DNA of 64,000 nt from Hippophae tibetana. Taxonomy: Eukaryota > Streptophyta > Magnoliopsida > Rosales > Elaeagnaceae. Positions 1-11,520 of this stretch are shown piece after piece. Location of the stretch: positions 39,833,843-39,897,842 of the forward strand of contig CM072810.1 of NCBI GenBank assembly GCA_037013495.1, written 5' to 3'. A program made the translations under genes and the position numbers. Numbering within the stretch: the stretch's first letter is position 1; the number at the start of each line of letters is the position of its first letter. The notes beneath the pieces are model-generated. The model ran no database searches, was not told the DNA's origin, and saw nothing but the letters and a program-made list of their open reading frames with translations.

Positions 1-870
1 TAAACTTCTTCAAGGAGTTGATAATGTTTGAAAAACATTGAATGACTTTGCCCAAAGTTTCCTCCCCTTGCATAATATAGTGCTCAAAATTTCAATTCAA
101 CTTCATAATTCTAGGTTGATTTTAATATTGAAATGCTTATATGAGTGGTCTCAAAAATCATTCATGTTGTTTTGAAGAAGTAAAATTTTAAATTCATCAT
201 AATAATCATTTTAGATCCCTAATTACCTTTTTTAATATCCCTAAAAAGGGTTTCTTATTTTTAAGAAATTTAGGAAATCACACTGCAAGTAGAGAAATTT
301 TCTCTTCATAATGATTAGAGTTATCTTTTCTAACAATTAGATCAATAACGTATTCACTCTCACCACTATCCTTGATGTCTTGAGGAACAATTTCTTTCCC
401 TCTTCTAAAGTCGATTGCTCTCCACTTGTGCAAAAGTGATGCAGTTCGAATACTAGCCCAACAGATTCATTTAAGAGTATGTTCGGTGGGCATGTACATT
501 GACTTAAGCAAGGTAACTTTGGCATTAAAGTGATAAGGTAGTATAGGAATGATTTTCTCAATCTAATTTTCTTTGCAAATTGGTCCACTAAACTTTTTCA
601 AGGAGTTGATAATGTTTGAAAAACATTCAAAGACTTTGTCCAAAGTTTCATCCCCTTGAATGATATAGAGCTCAAAATTTCAATTCAACTTCATAATTCT
701 ACGTTGATTTTAATGTTAAAATGCTTATATGAGTGGTCTCCAAAATCATTCATGTTGTTTTTGAAGAAGTAAAATTTTAAATTCATCATAATAATCATTT
801 TAGATCCCTAATTACCTTTTTTTAATATCCCTAAAAAGGGTTTCTTATTTTTAAGAAATTTAGGAAATCA
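1..870. repeat. Left-edge T-type unit (landmark 311)
   Basis: The window opens inside a T-type unit. It shows gcaagtagagaaatt near 284, gagttatc, cgtattcac and cttctaaag. It carries rare variants also found in the unit at 35695: actagccc near 453, actaaactttttc at 587, cttgaatgat near 649 and ctacgttg near 701. The next unit (landmark 901) starts with aatcaaactac and then turns into ordinary A-type sequence, so the T-to-A switch lies close to 860-900. No coding function is supported. Confidence 0.9.
23..39. repeat. Perfect inverted repeat AATGTTT-GAA-AAACATT (example copy)
   Basis: Seven-base arms flank a 3-bp loop. T units, V units and some A units carry the perfect form. Most A units of block I read aaatatt in the right arm (for example 1791-1807), leaving one mismatch. 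It falls within the FSNIIN part of the gag-like remnant, so it may be a chance product of coding sequence. Confidence 0.7.
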
Positions 871-1397
871 AACTACAAGTAGAGCCATTTTCTCTTCATA
901 ATGATTAGAGTCATCTTTTCTAACAATTGGATCAATAACGTGTTCACTCTCACCACTATCCTTGATGTCTTGAGGAACAATTTCTTTCCCTCTTCGAAAG
1001 TCGATTGCTCTCCACTTGGGCAAAAGTGGTGAAGTTCGAATACTTGCCCAACAGATTCATTTAAGAGTATGTTCGGTGGGGATGTACATGGACTTAAGCA
1101 AGGTAACTTTGGCATTAAAATGATAAGGTAGTATAGGAATGATTTTCTCAATCTAATTTTATTTGCAAATTGGTCCACTAAATTTCTTCAAGGAGTTGAT
1201 AATGTTTGAAAAATATTCAAAGACTTTGTCCAAAGTTTGATCCCCTTGCATGATATAGAGCTCAAAATTTCAATTCAACTTCATAATTCTAGGTCGATTT
1301 TAATGTTGAAATGCTTATATGAGTGGTCTCCAAAATCATTCATGTTGTTTTTGAAGAAGTAAAATTTTAAATTCATCATAATAATCATTTTAGATCC

Positions 1398-1932
1398 CTA
1401 ATTACCTTTTTTTAATATCCCTAAAAAGGGTTTCTTATTTTTAAGAAATTTAGGAAATCACACTACAAGTAGAGCCATTTTCTCTTCATAATGATTAGAG
1501 TCATCTTTTCTAACAATTGGATCAATAACGTGTTCACTCTCACCACTATCCTTGATGTCTTGAGGAACAATTTCTTTCCCTCTTCGAAAGTCGATTGCTC
1601 TCCACTTGGGCAAAAGTGGTGCAGTTCGAATACTTGCCCAACAGATTCATTTAAGAGTATGTTCGGTCGGCATGTACATTGACTTAAGCAAGGTAACTTT
1701 GGCATTAAAATGATAAGGTAGTATAGGAATGATTTTCTCAATCTAATTTTATTTGCAAATTGGTCCACTAAATTTCTTCAAGGAGTTGATAATGTTTGAA
1801 AAATATTCAAAGACTTTGTCCAAAGTTTCATCCCCTTGCATGATATAGAGCTCAAAATTTCAATTCAACTTCATAATTCTAGGTCGATTTTAATGTTGAA
1901 ATGCTTATATGAGTGGTCTCCAAAATCATTCA
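1398..1932 (-). pseudogene. Ty1/copia gag-like remnant, reference A-type unit
   Basis: Reading the minus strand from 1932 downwards gives, in different frames, a series matching plant copia Gag (UBN2-type). A TGA sits where a Trp would be (1930-1932), followed by MILETTH. After a frame change come FELYIMQGDETL (start of MQGDETL near 1840), DKVFEYF and SNIINSLKKF. After another shift comes RLRKSFLYYL (about 1715-1744). A third frame gives PKWRAIDFRRGKEIV, an acidic stretch, EEKMALLVV, a TGA stop, then FPKFLKNKKPFLGILKKGN. The order and spacing match the gag region upstream of the CCHC zinc knuckle, which is absent. At least three frame changes and several stops make it non-functional. The family match is from memory of the motif pattern, not a search. 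The same remnant occurs in each unit. Confidence 0.68.
1431..1448. repeat. Perfect inverted repeat, 7-bp arms (example copy)
   Basis: TTTCTTA and TAAGAAA flank a TTTT loop. It recurs at the same place in A and T units, next to ccctaaaaaggg, itself a short dyad. In V units the T run is longer and the match is broken. It could form a hairpin, but no function is shown; the position is about 43-60 bp before the landmark. Confidence 0.75.
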
Positions 1933-2577
1933 TGTTGTTTTTGAAGAAGTAAAATTTTAAATTCATCATAATAATCATTTTAGATCCCTAATTACCTTTT
2001 TTTAATATCCCTAAAAAGGGTTTCTTATTTTTAAGAAATTTAGGAAATCACACTACAAGTAGAGCCATTTTCTCTTCATAATGATTAGAGTCATCTTTTC
2101 TAACAATTGGATCAATAACGTGTTCACTCTCACCACTATCCTTGATGTCTTGAGGAACAATTTCTTTCCCTCTTCGAAAGTCGATTGCTCTCCACTTGGG
2201 CAAAAGTGGTGCAGTTCGAATACTTGCCCAACAGATTCATTTAAGAGTATGTTCGGTGGGGATGTACATGGACTTAAGCAAGGTAACTTTGGCATTAAAA
2301 TGATAAGGTAGTATAGGAATGATTTTCTCAATCTAATTTTATTTGCAAATTGGTCCACTAAATTTCTTCAAGGAGTTGATAATGTTTGAAAAATATTCAA
2401 AGACTTTGTCCAAAGTTTGATCCCCTTGCATGATATAGAGCTCAAAATTTCAATTCAACTTCATAATTCTAGGTCGATTTTAATGTTGAAATGCTTATAT
2501 GAGTGGTCTCCAAAATCATTCATGTTGTTTTTGAAGAAGTAAAATTTTAAATTCATCATAATAATCATTTTAGATCC

Positions 2578-2793
2578 CTAATTACCTTTTTTTAATATCC
2601 CTAAAAAGGGTTTCTTATTTTTAAGAAATTTAGGAAATCCCACTACAAGTAGAGCCATTTTCTCTTCATAATGATTAGAGTCATCTTTTCTAACAATTGG
2701 ATCAATAACGTGTTCACTCTCACCACTATCCTTGATGTCTTGAGGAACAATTTCTTTCCCTCTTCGAAAGTCGATTGCTCTCCACTTGGGCAA
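2578..2793 (-). pseudogene. Gag linker/basic region with stop removed (unit 2671)
   Basis: In this unit the usual TGA between MALLVV and FPKFL reads GGA because plus-strand base 2640 is C instead of A. One frame therefore stays open for 71 codons, from PKWRAID through the acidic linker, EEKMALLVV (KMALLV at 2644-2661), GFPKFLKNKKPF and ILKKGN. It shows the linker and basic parts of the gag remnant as one continuous frame, which supports common descent from one protein. A single chance substitution explains it; no promoter or ancestral start is visible and the upstream UBN2-like part remains in other frames. Confidence 0.6.
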
Positions 2794-4620
2794 AAGTGGT
2801 GCAGTTCGAATACTTGCCCAACAGATTCATTTAAGAGTATGTTCGGTCGGCATGTACATTGACTTAAGCAAGGTAACTTTGGCATTAAAATGATAAGGTA
2901 GTATAGGAATGATTTTCTCAATCTAATTTTATTTGCAAATTGGTCCACTAAATTTCTTCAAGGAGTTGATAATGTTTGAAAAATATTCAAAGACTTTGTC
3001 CAAAGTTTCATCCCCTTGCATGATATAGAGCTCAAAATTTCAATTCAACTTCATAATTCTAGGTCGATTTTAATGTTGAAATGCTTATATGAGTGGTCTC
3101 CAAAATCATTCATGTTGTTTTTGAAGAAGTAAAATTTTAAATTCATCATAATAATCATTTTAGATCCCTAATTACCTTTTTTTAATATCCCTAAAAAGGG
3201 TTTCTTATTTTTAAGAAATTTAGGAAATCACACTACAAGTAGAGCCATTTTCTCTTCATAATGATTAGAGTCATCTTTTCTAACAATTGGATCAATAACG
3301 TGTTCACTCTCACCACTATCCTTGATGTCTTGAGGAACAATTTCTTTCCCTCTTCGAAAGTCGATTGCTCTCCACTTGGGCAAAAGTGGTGCAGTTCGAA
3401 TACTTGCCCAACAGATTCATTTAAGAGTATGTTCGGTGGGGATGTACATGGACTTAAGCAAGGTAACTTTGGCATTAAAATGATAAGGTAGTATAGGAAT
3501 GATTTTCACAATCTAATTTTATTTGCAAATTGGTCCACTAAATTTCTTCAAGGAGTTGATAATGTTTGAAAAATATTCAAAGACTTTGTCCAAAGTTTGA
3601 TCCCCTTGCATGATATAGAGCTCAAAATTTCAATTCAACTTCATAATTCTAGGTCGATTTTAATGTTGAAATGCTTATATGAGTGGTCTCCAAAATCATT
3701 CATGTTGTTTTTGAAGAAGTAAAATTTTAAATTCATCATAATAATCATTTTAGATCCCTAATTACCTTTTTTTAATATCCCTAAAAAGGGTTTCTTATTT
3801 TTAAGAAATTTAGGAAATCACACTACAAGTAGAGCCATTTTCTCTTCATAATGATTAGAGTCATCTTTTCTAACAATTGGATCAATAACGTGTTCACTCT
3901 CACCACTATCCTTGATGTCTTGAGGAACAATTTCTTTCCCTCTTCGAAAGTCGATTGCTCTCCACTTGGGCAAAAGTGGTGCAGTTCGAATACTTGCCCA
4001 ACAGATTCATTTAAGAGTATGTTCGGTCGGCATGTACATTGACTTAAGCAAGGTAACTTTGGCATTAAAATGATAAGGTAGTATAGGAATGATTTTCTCA
4101 ATCTAATTTTATTTGCAAATTGGTCCACTAAATTTCTTCAAGGAGTTGATAATGTTTGAAAAATATTCAAAGACTTTGTCCAAAGTTTCATCCCCTTGCA
4201 TGATATAGAGCTCAAAATTTCAATTCAACTTCATAATTCTAGGTCGATTTTAATGTTGAAATGCTTATATGAGTGGTCTCCAAAATCATTCATGTTGTTT
4301 TTGAAGAAGTAAAATTTTAAATTCATCATAATAATCATTTTAGATCCCTAATTACCTTTTTTTAATATCCCTAAAAAGGGTTTCTTATTTTTAAGAAATT
4401 TAGGAAATCACACTACAAGTAGAGCCATTTTCTCTTCATAATGATTAGAGTCATCTTTTCTAACAATTGGATCAATAACGTGTTCACTCTCACCACTATC
4501 CTTGATGTCTTGAGGAACAATTTCTTTCCCTCTTCGAAAGTCGATTGCTCTCCACTTGGGCAAAAGTGGTGCAGTTCGAATACTTGCCCAACAGATTCAT
4601 TTAAGAGTATGTTCGGTGGG

Positions 4621-4630
4621 CATGTACATG
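4621..4630. repeat. 10-bp palindrome CATGTACATG (subtype c example)
   Basis: Subtype c units have the full palindrome. Subtype b has gatgtacatg and subtype a has catgtacatt, each breaking one end. The site marks the most variable 15 bp of the A-type unit and is useful for sorting subtypes. No binding protein is implied. Confidence 0.7.
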
Positions 4631-6210
4631 GACTTAAGCAAGGTAACTTTGGCATTAAAATGATAAGGTAGTATAGGAATGATTTTCTCAATATAATTTT
4701 ATTTGCAAATTGGTCCACTAAATTTCTTCAAGGAGTTGATAATGTTTGAAAAATATTCAAAGACTTTGTCCAAAGTTTGATCCCCTTGCATGATATAGAG
4801 CTCAAAATTTCAATTCAACTTCATAATTCTAGGTTGATTTTAATGTTGAAATGCTTATATGAGTGGTCTCCAAAATCATTCATGTTGTTTTTGAAGAAGT
4901 AAAATTTTAAATTCATCATAATAATCATTTTAGATCCCTAATTACCTTTTTTTAATATCCCTAAAAAGGGTTTCTTATTTTTAAGAAATTTAGGAAATCA
5001 CACTACAAGTAGAGCCATTTTCTCTTCATAATGATTAGAGTCATCTTTTCTAACAATTGGATCAATAACGTGTTCACTCTCACCACTATCCTTGATCTCT
5101 TGAGGAACAATTTCTTTCCCTCTTCGAAAGTCGATTGCTCTCCACTTGGGCAAAAGTGGTGCAGTTCGAATACTTGCCCAACAGATTCATTTAAGAGTAT
5201 GTTCGGTCGGCATGTACATTGACTTAAGCAAGGTAACTTTGGCATTAAAATGATAAGGTAGTATAGGAATGATTTTCTCAATCTAATTTTATTTGCAAAT
5301 TGGTCCACTAAATTTCTTCAAGGAGTTGATAATGTTTGAAAAATATTCAAAGACTTTGTCCAAAGTTTCATCCCCTTGCATGATATAGAGCTCAAAATTT
5401 CAATTCAACTTCATAATTCTAGGTCGATTTTAATGTTGAAATGCTTATATGAGTGGTCTCCAAAATCATTCATGTTGTTTTTGAAGAAGTAAAATTTTAA
5501 ATTCATCATAATAATCATTTTAGATCCCTAATTACCTTTTTTTAATATCCCTAAAAAGGGTTTCTTATTTTTAAGAAATTTAGGAAATCACACTACAAGT
5601 AGAGCCTTTTTCTCTTCATAATGATTAGAGTCATCTTTTCTAACAATTGGATCAATAACGTGTTCACTCTCACCACTATCCTTGATGTCTTGAGGAACAA
5701 TTTCTTTCCCTCTTCGAAAGTCGATTGCTCTCCACTTGGGCAAAAGTGGTGCAGTTCGAATACTTGCCCAACAGATTCATTTAAGAGTATGTTCGGTCGG
5801 CATATACATTGACTTAAGCAAGGTAACTTTGGCATTAAAATGATAAGGTAGTATAGGAATGATTTTCTCAATCTAATTTTATTTGCAAATTGGTCCACTA
5901 AATTTCTTCAAGGAGTTGATAATGTTTGAAAAATATTCAAAGACTTTGTCCAAAGTTTCATCCCCTTGCATGATATAGAGCTCAAAATTTCAATTCAACT
6001 TCATAATTCTAGGTTGATTTTAATGTTGAAATGCTTATATGAGTGGTCTCCAAAATCATTCATGTTGTTTTTGAAGAAGTAAAATTTTAAATTCATCATA
6101 ATAATCATTTTAGATCCCTAATTACCTTTTTTTAAGATCCCTAAAAAGGGTTTCTTATTTTTAAGAAATTTAGGAAATCACACTACAAGTAGAGCCATTT
6201 TCTCTTCATA

Positions 6211-6800
6211 ATGATTAGAGTCATCTTTTCTAACAATTGGATCAATAACGTGTTCACTCTCACCACTATTCTTGATGTCTTGAGGAACAATTTCTTTCCC
6301 TCTTCGAAAGTCGATTGCTCTCCACTTGGGCAAAAGTGGTGCAGTTCGAATACTTTCCCAACAGATTCATTTAAGAGTATGTTCGGTCGGCATGTACATG
6401 GACTTAAGCAAGATAACTTTGGCATTAAAATGATAAGGTAGTATAGGAATGATTTTCTCAATCTAATTTTATTTGAAAATTGGTCCATTAAATTTCTTCA
6501 AGGAGTTGATAATGTTTGAAAAATATTCAAAGACTTTGTCCAAAGTTTCATCCCCTTGCATGATATAGAGCTCAAAATTTCAATTCAACTTCATAATTCT
6601 AGGTTGATTTTAATGTTGAAATGCTTATATGAGTGGTCTCCAAAATCATTCATGTTGTTTTTGAAGAAGTAAAATTTTAAATTCATCATAATAATCATTT
6701 TAGATCCCTAATTACCTTTTTTTAATATCCCTAAAAAGGGTTTCTTATTTTTAAGAAATTTAGGAAATCACACTACAAGTAGAGCCATTTTCTCTTCATA
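6211..6800. repeat. Subtype d unit with linked private variants
   Basis: This unit combines ccactatt, actttccc, aagataac, atttgaaaattgg and tccattaaat, none of which occurs in its neighbours. The unit at 16241 carries the same set. The two are 10030 bp apart, exactly 17 units of 590. Confidence 0.85.
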
Positions 6801-9800
6801 ATGATTAGAGTCATCTTTTCTAACAATTGGATCAATAACGTGTTCACTCTCACCACTATCCTTGATGTCTTGAGGAACAATTTCTTTCCCTCTTCGAAAG
6901 TCGATTGCTCTCCACTTGGGCAAAAGTGGTGAAGTTCGAATACTTGCCCAACAGATTCATTTAAGAGTATGTTCGGTGGGGATGTACATGGACTTAAGCA
7001 AGGTAACTTTGGCATTAAAATGATAAGGTAGTATAGGAATGATTTTCTCAATCTAATTTTATTTGCAAATTGGTCCACTAAATTTCTTCAAGGAGTTGAT
7101 AATGTTTGAAAAATATTCAAAGACTTTGTCCAAAGTTTGATCCCCTTGCATGATATAGAGCTCAAAATTTCAATTCAACTTCATAATTCTAGGTCGATTT
7201 TAATGTTGAAATGCTTATATGAGTGGTCTCCAAAATCATTCATGTTGTTTTTGAAGAAGTAAAATTTTAAATTCATCATAATAATCATTTTAGATCCCTA
7301 ATTACCTTTTTTTAATATCCCTAAAAAGGGTTTCTTATTTTTAAGAAATTTAGGAAATCACACTACAAGTAGAGCCATTTTCTCTTCATAATGATTAGAG
7401 TCATCTTTTCTAACAATTGGATCAATAACGTGTTCACTCTCACCACTATCCTTGATGTCTTGAGGAACAATTTCTTTCCCTCTTCGAAAGTCGATTGCTC
7501 TCCACTTGGGCAAAAGTGGTGCAGTTCGAATACTTGCCCAACAGATTCATTTAAGAGTATGTTCGGTCGGCATGTACATTGACTTAAGCAAGGTAACTTT
7601 GGCATTAAAATGATAAGGTAGTATAGGAATGATTTTCTCAATCTAATTTTATTTGCAAATTGGTCCACTAAATTTCTTCAAGGAGTTGATAATGTTTGAA
7701 AAATATTCAAAGACTTTGTCCAAAGTTTCATCCCCTTGCATGATATAGAGCTCAAAATTTCAATTCAACTTCATAATTCTAGGTCGATTTTAATGTTGAA
7801 ATGCTTATATGAGTGGTCTCCAAAATCATTCATGTTGTTTTTGAAGAAGTAAAATTTTAAATTCATCATAATAATCATTTTAGATCCCTAATTACCTTTT
7901 TTTAATATCCCTAAAAAGGGTTTCTTATTTTTAAGAAATTTAGGAAATCACACTACAAGTAGAGCCATTTTCTCTTCATAATGATTAGAGTCATCTTTTC
8001 TAACAATTGGATCAATAACGTGTTCACTCTCACCACTATCCTTGATGTCTTGAGGAACAATTTCTTTCCCTCTTCGAAAGTCGATTGCTCTCCACTTGGG
8101 CAAAAGTGGTGCAGTTCGAATACTTGCCCAACAGATTCATTTAAGAGTATGTTCGGTGGGCATGTACATGGACTTAAGCAAGGTAACTTTGGCATTAAAA
8201 TGATAAGGTAGTATAGGAATGATTTTCTCAATATAATTTTATTTGCAAATTGGTCCACTAAATTTCTTCAAGGAGTTGATAATGTTTGAAAAATATTCAA
8301 AGACTTTGTCCAAAGTTTGATCCCCTTGCATGATATAGAGCTCAAAATTTCAATTCAACTTCATAATTCTAGCTCGATTTTAATGTCGAAATGCTTATAT
8401 GAGTGGTCTCCAAAATCATTCATGTTGTTTTTGAAGAAGTAAAATTTTAAATTCATCATAATAATCATTTTAGATCCCTAATTACCTTTTTTTAATATCC
8501 CTAAAAAGGGTTTCTTATTTTTAAGAAATTTAGGAAATCACACTACAAGTAGAGCCTTTTTCTCTTCATAATGATTAGAGTCATCTTTTCTAACAATTGG
8601 ATCAATAACGTGTTCACTCTCACCACTATCCTTGATGTCTTGAGGAACAATTTCTTTCCCTCTTCGAAAGTCGATTGCTCTCCACTTGGGCAAAAGTGGT
8701 GCAGTTCGAATACTTGCCCAACAGATTCATTTAAGAGTATGTTCGGTCGGCATGTACATTGACTTAAGCAAGGTAACTTTGGCATTAAAATGATAAGGTA
8801 GTATAGGAATGATTTTCTCAATCTAATTTTATTTGCAAATTGGTCCACTAAATTTCTTCAAGGAGTTGATAATGTTTGAAAAATATTCAAAGACTTTGTC
8901 CAAAGTTTGATCCCCTTGCATGATATAGAGCTCAAAATTTCAATTCAACTTCATAATTCTAGGTTGATTTTAATGTTGAAATGCTTATATGAGTGGTCTC
9001 CAAAATCATTCATGTTGTTTTTGAAGAAGTAAAATTTTAAATTCATCATAATAATCATTTTAGATCCCTAATTACCTTTTTTTAATATCCCTAAAAAGGG
9101 TTTCTTATTTTTAAGAAATTTAGGAAATCACACTACAAGTAGAGCCATTTTCTCTTCATAATGATTAGAGTCATCTTTTCTAACAATTGGATCAATAACG
9201 TGTTCACTCTCACCACTATCCTTGATGTCTTGAGGAACAATTTCTTTCCCTCTTCGAAAGTCGATTGCTCTCCACTTGGGCAAAAGTGGTGAAGTTCGAA
9301 TACTTGCCCAACAGATTCATTTAAGAGTATGTTCGGTGGGGATGTACATGGACTTAAGCAAGGTAACTTTGGCATTAAAATGATAAGGTAGTATAGGAAT
9401 GATTTTCTCAATCTAATTTTATTTGCAAATTGGTCCACTAAATTTCTTCAAGGAGTTGATAATGTTTGAAAAATATTCAAAGACTTTGTCCAAAGTTTGA
9501 TCCCCTTGCATGATATAGAGCTCAAAATTTCAATTCAACTTCATAATTCTAGGTCGATTTTAATGTTGAAATGCTTATATGAGTGGTCTCCAAAATCATT
9601 CATGTTGTTTTTGAAGAAGTAAAATTTTAAATTCATCATAATAATCATTTTAGATCCCTAATTACCTTTTTTTAATATCCCTAAAAAGGGTTTCTTATTT
9701 TTAAGAAATTTAGGAAATCACACTACAAGTAGAGCCATTTTCTCTTCATAATGATTAGAGTCATCTTTTCTAACAATTGGATCAATAACGTGTTCACTCT

Positions 9801-11520
9801 CACCACTATCCTTGATGTCTTGAGGAACAATTTCTTTCCCTCTTCGAAAGTCGATTGCTCTCCACTTGGGCAAAAGTGGTGCAGTTCGAATACTTGCCCA
9901 ACAGATTCATTTAAGAGTATGTTCGGTCGGCATGTACATTGACTTAAGCAAGGTAACTTTGGCATTAAAATGATAAGGTAGTATAGGAATGAGTTTCTCA
10001 ATCTAATTTTATTTGCAAATTGGTCCACTAAATTTCTTCAAGGAGTTGATAATGTTTGAAAAATATTCAAAGACTTTGTCCAAAGTTTCATCCCCTTGCA
10101 TGATATAGAGCTCAAAATTTCAATTCAACTTCATAATTCTAGGTCGATTTTAATGTTGAAATGCTTATATGAGTGGTCTCCAAAATCATTCATGTTGTTT
10201 TTGAAGAAGTAAAATTTTAAATTCATCATAATAATCATTTTAGATCCCTAATTACCTTTTTTTAATATCCCTAAAAAGGGTTTCTTATTTTTAAGAAATT
10301 TAGGAAATCACACTACAAGTAGAGCCATTTTCTCTTCATAATGATTAGAGTCATCTTTTCTAACAATTGGATCAATAACGTGTTCACTCTCACCACTATC
10401 CTTGATGTCTTGAGGAACAATTTCTTTCCCTCTTCGAAAGTCGATTGCTCTCCACTTGGGCAAAAGTGGTGCAGTTCGAATACTTGCCCAACAGATTCAT
10501 TTAAGAGTATGTTCGGTGGGCATGTACATGGACTTAAGCAAGGTAACTTTGGCATTAAAATGATAAGGTAGTATAGGAATGATTTTCTCAATATAATTTT
10601 ATTTGCAAATTGGTCCACTAAATTTCTTCAAGGAGTTGATAATGTTTGAAAAATATTCAAAGACTTTGTCCAAAGTTTGATCCCCTTGCATGATATAGAG
10701 CTCAAAATTTCAATTCAACTTCATAATTCTAGGTTGATTTTAATGTTGAAATGCTTATATGAGTGGTCTCCAAAATCATTCATGTTGTTTTTGAAGAAGT
10801 AAAATTTTAAATTCATCATAATAATCATTTTAGATCCCTAATTACCTTTTTTTAATATCCCTAAAAAGGGTTTCTTATTTTTAAGAAATTTAGGAAATCA
10901 CACTACAAGTAGAGCCATTTTCTCTTCATAATGATTAGAGTCATCTTTTCTAACAATTGGATCAATAACGTGTTCACTCTCACCACTATCCTTGATGTCT
11001 TGAGGAACAATTTCTTTCCCTCTTCGAAAGTCGATTGCTCTCCACTTGGGCAAAAGTGGTGAAGTTCGAATACTTGCCCAACAGATTCATTTAAGAGTAT
11101 GTTCGGTCGGCATGTACATTGACTTAAGCAAGGTAACTTTGGCATTAAAATGATAAGGTAGTATAGGAATGATTTTCTCAATCTAATTTTATTTGCAAAT
11201 TGGTCCACTAAATTTCTTCAAGGAGTTGATAATGTTTGAAAAATATTCAAAGACTTTGTCCAAAGTTTGATCCCCTTGCATGATATAGAGCTCAAAATTT
11301 CAATTCAACTTCATAATTCTAGCTCGATTTTAATGTCGAAATGCTTATATGAGTGGTCTCCAAAATCATTCATGTTGTTTTTGAAGAAGTAAAATTTTAA
11401 ATTCATCATAATAATCATTTTAGATCCCTAATTACCTTTTTTTAATATCCCTAAAAAGGGTTTCTTATTTTTAAGAAATTTAGGAAATCACACTACAAGT
11501 AGAGCCTTTTTCTCTTCATA
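6801..11520. repeat. Two 2360-bp tetramers (b-a-c-a)
   Basis: Units at 6801, 7391, 7981 and 8571 are b, a, c and a; those at 9161, 9751, 10341 and 10931 repeat the order. Both b copies have gtgaag and both c copies have atataatttt. The last member differs: 8571 has gcctttttc and gtgcag, while 10931 has gccattttc and gtgaag. A similar b-a-c-a run begins at 3261. The tetramer is therefore recurrent but imperfectly kept. Confidence 0.82.

Larger units (their letters stand above)
901..4440. repeat. Three 1180-bp dimers (b-a)x3
   Basis: Units at 901, 2081 and 3261 are subtype b (ggggatgtacatgg, followed by caaagtttga before tcccc). Units at 1491, 2671 and 3851 are subtype a (ggcatgtacattg, followed by caaagtttca). 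The two linked differences alternate strictly, so the recurring unit here is a dimer of 1180 bp. The copy at 901 differs from the other b copies by gtgaag instead of gtgcag. Confidence 0.88.

Noticed and set aside
1621-1640. tRNA or Pol III B-box (gcagttcgaatac)
   Set aside because: It resembles GTTCGANNC but is off by one base at the end. There is no A box, anticodon arm or acceptor stem around it.
1491-1682. Plus-strand frames of 63 and 76 codons starting at the landmark (MIRVIFSNNW)
   Set aside because: They are antisense to the gag-like remnant, and their lengths depend on a t/g variant after catgtaca. No known domain is recognisable.
1463-1768. Recurrent 101-codon minus-strand frame (begins MDQFANKIRLRKSF) as a real multicopy gene
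   Set aside because: It spans only part of the gag-like remnant and changes length with single indels. Amino-acid-changing differences are frequent, and no promoter or consistent start context is visible. Conservation follows from recent array homogenisation.
6121-6160. Terminator-like hairpin (ccctaaaaaggg followed by T-rich sequence)
   Set aside because: The arms are only 4 bp and it recurs in every A and T unit with no gene upstream. Composition explains it.
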